Positions 8,457 through 16,460 of a stretch of DNA of 64,000 nucleotides are shown piece after piece (within the stretch, counting starts at the first letter, position 1; the number at the start of each line of letters is the position of its first letter). A model generated the notes under the pieces. That model had not been told where the DNA came from and did no database searches. It worked only from the letters and a program-made list of their open reading frames with translations. Source of the stretch: Dehalogenimonas alkenigignens (GTDB lineage: Bacteria; Chloroflexota; Dehalococcoidia; Dehalococcoidales; Dehalococcoidaceae); contig NZ_KQ758903.1 of assembly GCF_001466665.1 (NCBI RefSeq), positions 927,684-991,683 on the forward strand, given 5' to 3'. The position numbers and the translations under genes are program-made.

Positions 8457-9038
8457 GTGTCCCAATCAGCTTCAGACGACCGGTTGGAACAGGACTTAGC
8501 CGCAGTCCAGGCTATGGTGGCTGACAAACGGCAAAAGGTGGGCATTAAATACGACCGTTTTATCACCCGGGTGGCTGAGGTGTTGCGGACGAATTATCCT
8601 TCGGCCTTCCCGATGCCCGATGACCAGCTGAAGGAATTGGTGGCCGCGGTTGATGTCATCGGCGAAGAATCCCGCGGCCTGATGAAGAAGCTGGGTGAAT
8701 ACTGCGCTGGCTGCGGCTGGTGCTGCTCCAGGACCAGTAAGATCGTGGTCAACCAGAAAGATGCTGAGCGCATCAGTCGGGAACTGCGGCGTAAGACAGA
8801 AGACTTATTTTCCCATGAAGAGAATGAGTGGACGATCAAGGACGCCTGTCCCTGCCAGTGGTGGAACCCAAGAAACGGCCGATGCACCATCTACAACATC
8901 CGCCCGGAAACTTGCCGTACCTGGCCGCTGGCGATAAATGAGCGCGGCCAGAAAATGCTGCACCCTGTGCCGGAATGCGCGTTTGCCGTGCTGGTGCTGG
9001 CTGACAAGGTGCTCAGGCATCTGCGGGGGATCCGATAA
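8457..9038 (+). CDS. YkgJ-type cysteine-cluster protein
   Basis: A 193-residue protein of the putative zinc/iron-chelating YkgJ family (PF03692). Conserved cysteines are visible in CAGCGWCC (about residues 84-91), CPC, C-TIYNIRPETCRTWPL and PEC, the characteristic spread of an eight-cysteine cluster. The first 75 residues form a helical extension. GGGAGG seven bases before GTG 8457 favours that start over ATG 8430. Family members probably bind a metal or Fe-S cluster; no reaction is established. It stands alone between divergent proA and downstream pheA. Confidence 0.82.
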   Translation: MSQSASDDRLEQDLAAVQAMVADKRQKVGIKYDRFITRVAEVLRTNYPSAFPMPDDQLKELVAAVDVIGEESRGLMKKLGEYCAGCGWCCSRTSKIVVNQKDAERISRELRRKTEDLFSHEENEWTIKDACPCQWWNPRNGRCTIYNIRPETCRTWPLAINERGQKMLHPVPECAFAVLVLADKVLRHLRGIR

Positions 9039-9094
9039 GGCAGGTGCCGGGCCACAGACGTTTTATTCCTGCGTGCCGGTTCACAATAAAGCTA

Positions 9095-9123
9095 TTGCCA
9101 TTGCCCGGGTTTATGGTTATCAT
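9095..9123 (+). promoter_or_regulatory. promoter for pheA
   Basis: TTGCCA (9095-9100), a 17-bp spacer and TATCAT (9118-9123) lie 40 bases before the ATG of the prephenate dehydratase gene, which has its own GAGGAG site. Confidence 0.5.
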
Positions 9124-9163
9124 TAGTTTAAATTGATCTGATCTAATCTTCGAGGAGTCTGAA

Positions 9164-10003
9164 ATGATTAAAATCTCGATTCAGGGCGCCCGGGGTTCAT
9201 TTCACGATATCGTTGCCCGCAAGAAATTTCCTGGAGACTCCGAGATAATCGAGAGCGAAACTTTCAAACAGGTCTTCGAAGACGTCCATAAAGGCCTGAC
9301 TGACTACGGCGTTGTAGCCATTGAGAACTCGCTCTACGGCTCGTTTCTGGAAAACTACGATTTCCTTTTTAAATACGATACGCGTATTGTCGGTGAAGAA
9401 TATATGCGCCTGGTGCTTAACCTGATCGCCCTTCCGGGAACAAAGATGGAGAATATCACCGAGGTTTACACCCACCCGCTGGCCATGAGTCAGGCGGAGG
9501 AATTTCTGGACAAACATCCCAAAATGCGCCGGATTGAAGCCGAAGATACCGCCGCCGCTGTACGCCTTATTAAAGGTCAAGACCTGCATACCGCGGCGGC
9601 CATCGGGTCCACGCTGGCTTCCGAGATCTACGGCATGAAGATACTTGCGCGAGATATCGAGACCGAAAAAAAGAACTATACGCGTTTTTTGATCATCGCC
9701 AGGCCTGACACGCCTTACGACCTGGATGCCGATAAAACTTCGCTGGTGGTTCACGCTAAAAACATTCCAGGCGCCCTCTTCCATGTCCTGAAGTGTTTCA
9801 ACGACGAGAACATTAACCTGTCCAAGATCGAGAGCCGTCCAATCGTGACCAGCCGCGCCTGGGACTATAACTTCTATCTGGATTTTGAGAAAGGGCTAAA
9901 CTCACCGGCGACGCAGCGGGCTCTCAAGGAATTGGAAAAGGTAGCCGACCGGATAAGGGTTCTGGGCAGCTACAAGCGCGACGACAAAGTTGACGAGCAA
10001 TAA
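9164..10003 (+). CDS. pheA: prephenate dehydratase
   Basis: A 279-residue monofunctional enzyme converting prephenate to phenylpyruvate in phenylalanine synthesis. Residues 1-180 are the PDT catalytic domain: IAIENSLYGS-like VAIENSLYGSF, THPLAMSQAEEFL, EDTAAAVRLI, AAIGSTLASEIYG and the key NYTRFLII. Residues 195-270 are the ACT allosteric domain with GALFHVLKCF and the phenylalanine-site motif IESRP. No chorismate mutase domain is present. The N-terminus (GARGSFHDIVARK) is diverged from the usual GPEGTFS. GAGGAG six bases before the ATG supports the start. Confidence 0.93.
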   Translation: MIKISIQGARGSFHDIVARKKFPGDSEIIESETFKQVFEDVHKGLTDYGVVAIENSLYGSFLENYDFLFKYDTRIVGEEYMRLVLNLIALPGTKMENITEVYTHPLAMSQAEEFLDKHPKMRRIEAEDTAAAVRLIKGQDLHTAAAIGSTLASEIYGMKILARDIETEKKNYTRFLIIARPDTPYDLDADKTSLVVHAKNIPGALFHVLKCFNDENINLSKIESRPIVTSRAWDYNFYLDFEKGLNSPATQRALKELEKVADRIRVLGSYKRDDKVDEQ

Positions 10004-10033
10004 GTACAGAGGGTCCAAAAACACTCGTCTGGG

Positions 10034-11386
10034 TTATTTAACTTTCGGCTCTTGTTTTTCGTCGAGCTTACACGTCGGCGGCGGTAACCGCCTCAGATAG
10101 AAGACACCGGCGGACCCCGCTACCAATGACGCGCTCACAACTGCCAGCTTGGCGGAATCGATAAGTCCGGGCTCATCGAAAGCCAATCCCGTGATGAATA
10201 TTGACATGGTGAATCCCACGCCGCCGATGATTCCGGCTCCGATAATGTGATTCCATTGGCACGAATCCGGCTTTCTTATCCAGCCCAGTCGGCTGATCAG
10301 GAATGTCATTCCAACAATGCCGAGTGGTTTACCGATAATTAAACCGGCCAAGACCCCCCAGGCCACAGGCTGCATCAGGTTGACGTCGCCGCCGCCGAGG
10401 GCGACACCAGCGTTAGCCAGGGCGAAGACCGGCATGATCAGGAAAGCGCTGAACGGGTGGAGTGAATGCTCCAGCCGCAGCAGGGGATTTTGGACTTGCT
10501 CGTAGGCTTCGCCGATTTTCTCGACCGCCTCCTGCTGCTCAGATGTCAGCAGCATGTTTTTCCTTTTGCCTTCCGCCCCACCAAAAGTATCCAGTTCCAG
10601 CCTGCAGGTGTCGACAAACTGTTCACTGGTGATTTTTTGACGTACCGGGATTGTCATAGCGAGGATGACTCCGGCGATTGTCGCGTGGATACCTGACTGG
10701 AATACCAGATACCACAACACCATTCCCAGTGCCAGATATGGCACGAGTTTCTTGACGCCCCCGGCGTTCAAAGCGATGAGCGCGCCGGCAACGACCGCCG
10801 CGCCGCCTAAAGCCGCCCAATCTAGATTGGAAGAATATCCGATGGCGATAACCAGAATAGCCCCCAAATCGTCGATGACCGCCAGCGAAACCAGGAAAAC
10901 CTTTAATGCAACCGGCACCCGATTGCCGAGAAGCATGAGAAAGCCGAGCGCGAAGGCAATATCTGTGGCCATTGGAATGCCGAACCCGTGGGGATTTCCG
11001 CCATCGGCCATATTGAAAGCCAGGTAGATGGCGGCAGGAACAATCATCCCGCCAAGAGCGCCTAAAGCCGGGAAGGCTGCCTTGGCCGGGGATGACAACT
11101 CGCCGACTAAGAGTTCGCGTTTGATTTCCAGCCCGATCAATAGGAAAAAAAGCGCCATCAAGCCGTCGTTGATCCAGTGGGCTAGTGAAAGTTCAAGATG
11201 GAAGTTGCCGAAGCTAAAGCCGGCTTCGGTATGCAGGAAGTGGAAGTAAGACTCTGAAATCGGCGAGTTGGCGATAATCATGGCGGCAACAGCCGCTCCA
11301 AAGAGCAGGATGCCGCCGGTTGATTCCCTTTTTAGAAAACGTTCGATGGCGCTGATAAATTTGAGATTCCCGAATGTTGTACTCAT
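10034..11386 (-). CDS. nhaA: Na+/H+ antiporter NhaA
   Basis: A 450-residue inner-membrane antiporter with about twelve helices that exports Na+ in exchange for protons. Diagnostic segments are FFLLIGLEIKREL, MATDIAFALGFL and the ion-binding Asp pair in LAVIDDLGAILVIAI; GIHATIAGVILAM also fits. It is longer than E. coli NhaA (388 residues) because of an insert at about residues 255-310 and a polar C-terminal tail. It is a single gene, convergent with pheA and divergent from the DUF177 operon. Confidence 0.95.
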   Translation of the reverse strand: MSTTFGNLKFISAIERFLKRESTGGILLFGAAVAAMIIANSPISESYFHFLHTEAGFSFGNFHLELSLAHWINDGLMALFFLLIGLEIKRELLVGELSSPAKAAFPALGALGGMIVPAAIYLAFNMADGGNPHGFGIPMATDIAFALGFLMLLGNRVPVALKVFLVSLAVIDDLGAILVIAIGYSSNLDWAALGGAAVVAGALIALNAGGVKKLVPYLALGMVLWYLVFQSGIHATIAGVILAMTIPVRQKITSEQFVDTCRLELDTFGGAEGKRKNMLLTSEQQEAVEKIGEAYEQVQNPLLRLEHSLHPFSAFLIMPVFALANAGVALGGGDVNLMQPVAWGVLAGLIIGKPLGIVGMTFLISRLGWIRKPDSCQWNHIIGAGIIGGVGFTMSIFITGLAFDEPGLIDSAKLAVVSASLVAGSAGVFYLRRLPPPTCKLDEKQEPKVK

Positions 11387-11460
11387 ATTCTGATTATTCC
11401 TTAATAAATGACCGGCTATTTTAACAATTAATGCGGTTGCGTGCTACTGAGCCTAAGACT

Positions 11461-11474
11461 TGAACACGTGTTCA
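11461..11474. promoter_or_regulatory. 14-bp perfect palindrome in the nhaA/DUF177 divergent region
   Basis: TGAACACGTGTTCA reads the same on both strands and contains GAAC-N4-GTTC, the form of a Gram-positive-type LexA box. It lies just upstream of the DUF177 operon -35 and about 75 bases from the nhaA start, so it could be an operator for either side. The regulator is unknown. Confidence 0.5.
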
Positions 11475-11482
11475 GCTTGAAC

Positions 11483-11511
11483 TTGCTTTAAAACAGGTCG
11501 TTGTCTATAAT
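11483..11511 (+). promoter_or_regulatory. promoter of the DUF177-rpmF-fab operon
   Basis: TTGCTT (11483-11488), a 17-bp spacer and a perfect TATAAT (11506-11511). Transcription should begin near 11518, giving a leader of only about 17 nt before GTG 11535; GGAGG at 11523-11527 is the ribosome site. Confidence 0.75.
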
Positions 11512-11534
11512 ACAACGCTTGTGGAGGATGCGGC

Positions 11535-11960
11535 GTGCTAAGTTTTAATGTGGCGCAGCTGGAAAAAGGGCCTGTTGGCGCCACGCGGGACTATCAAATT
11601 GACGACTCACTGACGGTGGAAGGCGTCGGGATCAACGTTAAAGGCGACATCAAATTCACCAGGACGCCGCGTTCGGTGTTAGTCAAGGCGGCCTTCAAGA
11701 CGATTTTGCCCCAGGAATGCTGCCGCTGCCTTAACGAGTATCAGTGTTCCCTGGATGTCAGGTTCGAGGAGGAATTTTTACCAACCCTGGATGTGGCCAG
11801 CGGCCTGCCGCTGGATATTGAAGAGGCAGAACAGAGCTTTACCATTGACGAACATCACATTCTTGACATTTCGGATGCTTTACGTCAGTACATCATCCTG
11901 GCCCAGCCGATGAAACCCCTGTGCCGGGCGGATTGTCCGGGCATTAATACCATGCAGTAA
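11535..11960 (+). CDS. YceD / DUF177 family protein
   Basis: A 141-residue protein with the DUF177 core (VKAAFKTILPQECCRCLNEYQCSLDVRFEEEF, then ISDALRQYIILAQPMKPLCRADCPG). Family members sit upstream of rpmF in most bacteria and influence 23S rRNA or ribosome assembly in plants and bacteria. The usual C-terminus ends with a second CPxCG knuckle; here the protein stops soon after CPG (CPGINTMQ), and no shifted frame restores it. GTG 11535 is set by GGAGG seven bases upstream. It is the first gene of the operon that continues with rpmF, fabD, fabG, nusB and acpP. Confidence 0.88.
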   Translation: MLSFNVAQLEKGPVGATRDYQIDDSLTVEGVGINVKGDIKFTRTPRSVLVKAAFKTILPQECCRCLNEYQCSLDVRFEEEFLPTLDVASGLPLDIEEAEQSFTIDEHHILDISDALRQYIILAQPMKPLCRADCPGINTMQ

Positions 11961-11987
11961 CGCTAATAAGGATAAATGGAGAAATAA

Positions 11988-12371
11988 ATGGCCCCGCTAC
12001 CTAAACGGAAACTCGGTAAATCACGCCAGGGCGAACGGCGCAGTCACCTGCACCTGGAACCCAAGGAATTGATGGAATGTCCTCAGTGCCGCCAGCCGAT
12101 GCTGCCGCATCGCGCCTGCCCGTCCTGTGGTACCTACGACGGCCGCGTCATTCTGGATCTTGAAACCAAAATTAAGAAGAAGTCGGAAAAGACCGACAAA
12201 GCCGCCAAAGAAGCCGCCGAAACCGCCAAGGCTGAAAAACCCGAGAAATCAAAGAAAACCAAGCCTGAAAAAGCGGAGAAGGCCGCTAAGTCTGATAAAG
12301 ACAAGAAGGTCAAGGCGGAAAAGCCTGCGAAGCCGGAGAAGCCGGCCAAGGACAAGAAAAAAGCCGAGTAG
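11988..12371 (+). CDS. rpmF: 50S ribosomal protein bL32 with long Lys/Glu/Ala tail
   Basis: Residues 1-58 are a normal bL32: MAPLPKRKLGKSRQGERRSH followed by the four-cysteine zinc ribbon CPQC...CPSCG and GTYDGRVIL. Usual length is about 60 residues; this protein continues to 127 with a low-complexity tail of KAEKPxK-like units, very rich in Lys, Glu, Ala and Pro. The tail reads in one open frame with no interruption before the stop at 12371, so it looks like part of the protein. It would extend from the 50S surface; role unknown. Confidence 0.92.
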   Translation: MAPLPKRKLGKSRQGERRSHLHLEPKELMECPQCRQPMLPHRACPSCGTYDGRVILDLETKIKKKSEKTDKAAKEAAETAKAEKPEKSKKTKPEKAEKAAKSDKDKKVKAEKPAKPEKPAKDKKKAE

Positions 12372-12419
12372 TTTTGGCGCAAGCTTTGATATCGCTTGAC
12401 AACGGTGGAGGGGCGACAG

Positions 12420-13352
12420 GTGGTTAAACCGATGCTTGCCTTCGTGTTTCCCGGCCAGGGTGCCCAGGCGCCGGGTATGGGTTTGGATGTCTATGAAGAA
12501 TACGATTCAGCCCGGGCGGTGTTCAAAGCAGCGGATGAGCGATTGGGTTTCTCCATCTCCCGCCTGTGCTTTGAAGGCCCGGAGGAAAAACTCAGAGAAA
12601 CGGCTATTGCCCAGCCCGCCATCGTAACGGCCAGCCTGGCTTATTTAGCCGCCCTCCGTGACATGGATATTCTGCCGGAACCTGATTTTGTGGCCGGCCA
12701 TTCTCTCGGTGAATACACCGCGCTGGCGGCCGCCGGCGCGCTTGATGTTGCCGATGCCGTTCAACTGGCCGCTCTGCGAGGCCGGTTGATGCAGCTGGCA
12801 AGCCAGCAGTCGCCAGGCGTTATGGCTGCGGTGATGGGGTTGGATGAAGCCGTCATCAACCAGACTGCCGCCGAGTCCGGCATCCTCATCGCCAACTTCA
12901 ACTCGCCAGGCCAGATCGTTATTTCAGGTGACCGCGATAGGATGGCTACTGCCTCTGAAATATTAGTCAGCAAGGGCGCCAGGGTAGTGCCGCTTGCTGT
13001 CTCCGGCGCCTTCCATACGCCCTTGATGGCGCCGGCTGCCGAAGGTTTGAGTAAAGTTGTCGAGCGCCTTAATTTCAAAGACACCGCCGTCCCCATTGTA
13101 GCTAATACCACTGGCTTGCCGATCACCGGCGCCGAAGATATCCGGGCCGAACTCCTCAAACAGTTGACAACCTCGGTTTATTGGCAGAAATCGGTGGAGT
13201 ATATGATCGGCGCCGGAGTCAGCACATTCATTGAGGTCGGCCCGGGCAAGGTGCTGTCCGGGCTTGTCCGGCGTATCAACCGCGACGTCAGGACGATTAA
13301 CATTTCCGAGGCGCAGGCAATCAAGAACCTGCAGGCTAATCCATGGAACTGA
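12420..13352 (+). CDS. fabD: malonyl-CoA:ACP transacylase
   Basis: A 310-residue enzyme loading malonyl groups onto acyl carrier protein for type II fatty-acid synthesis. Hallmarks: FVFPGQGAQ (residues 8-16), the nucleophile S95 in GHSLGEYTA, the active-site His in SGAFHTPLM and the C-terminal EVGPGKVLSGLV. GGAGG eight bases before GTG 12420 selects that start; an open frame to a TTG at 12396 adds eight doubtful residues. It overlaps fabG by ten bases. Confidence 0.95.
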   Translation: MVKPMLAFVFPGQGAQAPGMGLDVYEEYDSARAVFKAADERLGFSISRLCFEGPEEKLRETAIAQPAIVTASLAYLAALRDMDILPEPDFVAGHSLGEYTALAAAGALDVADAVQLAALRGRLMQLASQQSPGVMAAVMGLDEAVINQTAAESGILIANFNSPGQIVISGDRDRMATASEILVSKGARVVPLAVSGAFHTPLMAPAAEGLSKVVERLNFKDTAVPIVANTTGLPITGAEDIRAELLKQLTTSVYWQKSVEYMIGAGVSTFIEVGPGKVLSGLVRRINRDVRTINISEAQAIKNLQANPWN

Positions 13353-14092
13353 GGCGGCTGGAAGGCAAGGTCGCCGTCGTCACCGGCGCTGGCCGTGGCA
13401 TAGGCGCCGCAATCGCCCGCCGCTTCTCCGTCGAAGGGGCGTCGCTGGTCCTGAACAGCCTGTCCGATTCGGCTTTCAGGATCGCTGACGAAATCAACGC
13501 CGCCGGCGGCAGGGCCGTGGCGGTACAGGGTAACGTATCAGTCGCCGCCGAAGCGGTCCGGGTTATCGAAACCGCGGGTGCCAGCTTCGGTCGCCTGGAT
13601 ATCCTGATCAACAACGCCGGCATCACCCGCGACGGCCTCCTCTTGCGGATGAGCGAGGAAGACTGGGACGCCGTCCTGGATACCAATTTGAAGAGTGTTT
13701 ACCTCTGTTGCCGCGCCGCGCTGCGTCCAATGCTCAAGAGCCGCGGCGGCGGGCGGATTATCAACCTGTCCTCAGTAATCGGTCTTTCCGGCAACGCCGG
13801 TCAGGCTAACTACGCTGCTTCTAAGGCCGGCATCATTGGCTTTACCAAGTCATTGGCCAAGGAACTGGCTTCCCGGCAGGTGACGGTCAACGCTATAGCG
13901 CCCGGTTTTATTGTCACCGACATGACCGCCGGTTTGACCGGCGAGGCTAAAGAGGCGCTCCTGGCCCGCATCCCGCTGGGAAGTCTCGGCGCGGCTGAGG
14001 ATATCGCCGCTGCCGCCGCCTACCTGGCTTCCGAAGAAGCGCGCTACATTACCGGCCAGACCCTGACCGTCGACGGCGGAATGACCCTGTAA
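13343..14092 (+). CDS. fabG: 3-oxoacyl-[ACP] reductase
   Basis: A 249-residue short-chain dehydrogenase that reduces beta-ketoacyl-ACP with NADPH. It has the Rossmann motif TGAGRGIGAAIA, NNAGITRD, the catalytic Ser in NLSSVIG, YAASK (Tyr/Lys) and the C-terminal GQTLTVDGGMTL. Its start lies inside the end of fabD and nusB follows after four bases. Neighbouring fabD and acpP make the fatty-acid role secure, although no ketosynthase gene (fabH/fabF) is nearby. Confidence 0.94.
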   Translation: MELRRLEGKVAVVTGAGRGIGAAIARRFSVEGASLVLNSLSDSAFRIADEINAAGGRAVAVQGNVSVAAEAVRVIETAGASFGRLDILINNAGITRDGLLLRMSEEDWDAVLDTNLKSVYLCCRAALRPMLKSRGGGRIINLSSVIGLSGNAGQANYAASKAGIIGFTKSLAKELASRQVTVNAIAPGFIVTDMTAGLTGEAKEALLARIPLGSLGAAEDIAAAAAYLASEEARYITGQTLTVDGGMTL

Positions 14093-14096
14093 GTCT

Positions 14097-14507
14097 ATGA
14101 CCAAGCGCCACGAGGCCCGGGTCCTAGCCCTTAAGGTTCTTTATGAAGCGGATATCGTCCGGCATGACGCCGCCGCGGTGCTTGACCGCCAGATGGCCGG
14201 CGCCGACCTGCCAGCCGAGAACGACGTTTTCGCCCGGGCGCTTGTCGAGGGGACGCTGAAACACCAGGCCGAGGCCGACGGCATCATTACCAGGCTGGCC
14301 CCGGCTTACCCTGTGTCACAGCTTTCACCCATTGACCGCAACGTCCTGCGGCTTGCAATCTACGAGCTTTTCCACGATAATAATGTCCCAGTTCGAGTCG
14401 CCATCAACGAAGCGGTGGAACTGGCCAAGGAGTTCGGCTCGGAAAGTTCCGCCAAGTTTGTCAACGGAGTGCTGAGTTCAGTGGCGACGCTGGTTCAGCG
14501 AGACTGA
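14097..14507 (+). CDS. nusB: transcription antitermination factor NusB
   Basis: A 136-residue all-helical protein with MTKRHEARVLALKVLYEADI, the central SQLSPIDRNVLRLAIYELF and VAINEAVELAKEFGSESSAKFVNGVLSSV, which are NusB hallmarks. It binds boxA RNA with NusE (S10) in rRNA antitermination. Its insertion between fabG and acpP mixes lipid and ribosome functions in one operon, as DUF177 and rpmF also do. Confidence 0.94.
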   Translation: MTKRHEARVLALKVLYEADIVRHDAAAVLDRQMAGADLPAENDVFARALVEGTLKHQAEADGIITRLAPAYPVSQLSPIDRNVLRLAIYELFHDNNVPVRVAINEAVELAKEFGSESSAKFVNGVLSSVATLVQRD

Positions 14508-14522
14508 TTCAGGAGGGTATTA

Positions 14523-14780
14523 GTGGCCACAGTTTTGGAACGCGTCAAGAAAATCGCCGTCGAGCAGCTCTCGGTGGAGGAAAAGGACGTCATCCCGGAG
14601 TCCAAATTCACCGAGGACCTGGGCGCCGACTCGCTCGACCTGGTTGAGCTCATCATGGCCCTTGAGGAAGAGTTCTCCACCCCGGAAGCCAAGCTGGAGA
14701 TCCCGGACGAGGAAGCCGAGAAACTGCTCACCGTCAAGGATGTCGTCGATTACGTCAAGGCCAAAGGCGTTAAGGACTAG
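14523..14780 (+). CDS. acpP: acyl carrier protein
   Basis: An 85-residue acidic protein carrying the 4'-phosphopantetheine site S37 in [19 protein letters not shown]. The rest ([34 protein letters not shown]) is typical of fatty-acid ACP. GGAGGG seven bases before the GTG start is a strong ribosome site, suiting an abundant protein. It is the last gene of the operon; the base stretch after it ends in a T7 run after a weak GGCG/CGCC stem (about 14764-14792), a possible terminator. Confidence 0.95.
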   Translation: MATVLERVKKIAVEQLSVEEKDVIPESKFTEDLGADSLDLVELIMALEEEFSTPEAKLEIPDEEAEKLLTVKDVVDYVKAKGVKD

Positions 14781-14847
14781 CCGCCCTTTTTTTCACCATT
14801 TTCGCTGGTCGTACGTTCATTCAATAATTAAAGGCACGGTGGCTGGG

Positions 14848-15174
14848 CTATTCTTCAGCGGTTTTGCCGTGGGAACGAAAACTCCCTCCGCCAAGCCGGC
14901 CGCGGCCGTTGAAACTGTACTGAAAGCGGCCGTTCTTATTTGATGCCGCTCCGCTGGCAAAGACGACAATCTCGCCGCGGGTGCCGTCATCGAACTCAAT
15001 GATGAACTCCCCGAGCGTTTTGAGTTCTTTGCCGGAGGAGAAATCCCCCCACCACTTCATGCGGGTGAATTTGGTGGCCTGGGTCAGCATCATCTGGTAA
15101 CGCACATCGGCCACCGGTTTTTCAACGTCCTTGGCGTATAGCCTGGCCGAACCCCCCTGATATCTGACTGTCAT
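14848..15174 (-). CDS. conserved hypothetical protein downstream of proB
   Basis: A 108-residue protein from ATG 15174, with no family I recognise. It contains YQMMLTQATKFTRMKWWGDFSSGKELKTLGEFIIEFDDGTRGEIVVF, a mixed alpha/beta stretch, and ends with a Gly/Arg-rich disordered tail. A longer frame back to 15267 overlaps the end of proB and is unlikely. It follows proB by 49 bases on the same strand. The last residues converge on the acpP gene. Confidence 0.6.
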   Translation of the reverse strand: MTVRYQGGSARLYAKDVEKPVADVRYQMMLTQATKFTRMKWWGDFSSGKELKTLGEFIIEFDDGTRGEIVVFASGAASNKNGRFQYSFNGRGRLGGGSFRSHGKTAEE

Positions 15175-15223
15175 TCCTGACCGGTGACCTGTTTCTTGAT
15201 CGGGTTGCGCCAGCAGACCATTG

Positions 15224-16342
15224 TTAGCAAACCGCCAGGTTGTTACGGTGAATAATCTCGTCGCCATAGCTGTGGCCTAGCTTCCCGGCGATGGCGTCGG
15301 AATGCAGGCCTTTGATCTTATCGATCTCGGCGGCGTCGTAGTTGACGATGCCGAATCCCAACTGGGAGCCCCCCGGGGAGATCAGCCGGACAATGTCGCC
15401 GCGTTTGAAAACACCCTCGACAGCCTTTATTCCTGCGGGCAGCAGGCTGGAGCATTTCATCACAGCCCGGACGGCACCTTCGTCAATCAGTACCCGGCCG
15501 CGGGTCGAAAGCCCGGAAACCAACCAGCGGTGACGAGCATCCGGAAATGCCTGGGGAAGGAAGTGGGTCCCAGGGCAGCCTCCGACGGCAATCTGCTCGA
15601 TGACTTTATCCAGCCTTCCGGAAGCAATGATGACATGGACGCCTGAAGCCGTGGCCAGTTTAGCGGCTTCGATTTTGGTGATCATGCCCCCGGTGCCGGC
15701 CGCACTGCCGGCGCCGCCGGCCAGCGCTTCGATCTCGGCGGTGATCCGCTCGACAACCGGGATGAGCCGGGCTTCAGGGTCGGTCCGCGGATTGGCGGTA
15801 TACAAGCCGTTGACGTCAGAAAGAATAAGCAGCAAGTCGGCGTCAACCAGATTGGCCACCATTGCCGAAAGGCTGTCGTTATCGCCGAACTTGGCTTCCT
15901 GAATCTCGTCCACCGCCACCACGTCGTTTTCATTCACAATAGCAATGACGCCCAGTTCCATTATCGCCAGCAGTGTGTTGCGGGCGTTGAGGTAACCGGA
16001 ACGGTCGCTCAGGTCGGTCCGGGTTAAAAGCGCCTGTGCCACGGTCAGATCATGGGCGGCAAATAACCCTTCATAAACATTCATCAGCCGACTCTGCCCA
16101 ACTGCGGCTAAAACCTGCTTGTAGGGAATGTCGCGGTGCTTTTTGTAAGCACTCAGTTTCTCTTTGCCGGCGGCGATGGCGCCTGATGTTACGATGATTG
16201 CCTGGCTGCCTTGGCGGATAACGGCGGCGACCTGCGCTACCAGGCCGGACATGACCGTTTGATCAAGCTTGCCGGTACCGCCGGTGAGGAGGTTTGTACC
16301 CAGTTTGATGACAATGCGGCGGTATTGAGGCTTTTCGTTCAT
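15224..16342 (-). CDS. proB: glutamate 5-kinase
   Basis: A 372-residue enzyme phosphorylating L-glutamate as the first step of proline synthesis. The amino-acid-kinase domain shows IVIKLGTNLLTGG, IIVTSGAIAAG, VGQSRLM, LLTRTDLSDRSGYLNARNTL, PIVNENDVVAVDEI-like IVNENDVVAVDEIQEAKFGDNDSLSAMVA, and SDVNGLYTANPR. Residues about 280-370 form a C-terminal PUA domain. ATG 16342 is the family-consistent start; the open frame reaches 16456 without a match. It is divergent from mfd. Confidence 0.95.
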   Translation of the reverse strand: MNEKPQYRRIVIKLGTNLLTGGTGKLDQTVMSGLVAQVAAVIRQGSQAIIVTSGAIAAGKEKLSAYKKHRDIPYKQVLAAVGQSRLMNVYEGLFAAHDLTVAQALLTRTDLSDRSGYLNARNTLLAIMELGVIAIVNENDVVAVDEIQEAKFGDNDSLSAMVANLVDADLLLILSDVNGLYTANPRTDPEARLIPVVERITAEIEALAGGAGSAAGTGGMITKIEAAKLATASGVHVIIASGRLDKVIEQIAVGGCPGTHFLPQAFPDARHRWLVSGLSTRGRVLIDEGAVRAVMKCSSLLPAGIKAVEGVFKRGDIVRLISPGGSQLGFGIVNYDAAEIDKIKGLHSDAIAGKLGHSYGDEIIHRNNLAVC

Positions 16343-16460
16343 AAGGTTCCCGCCATTATAGCAACGGCCTTTACCTTTGGACAACCGGTGCCGGCGCGTG
16401 TAAAATGCCCCAAGGGCAGGCGCCGGTCTGGCCCGGGGTATTTTCAAAAATAACATACAT

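Noticed and set aside
12180-12370. A-rich repetitive tract that looks like a tandem repeat
   Set aside because: It is explained by the Lys/Glu/Ala tail codons of bL32; no exact DNA repeat unit is kept.
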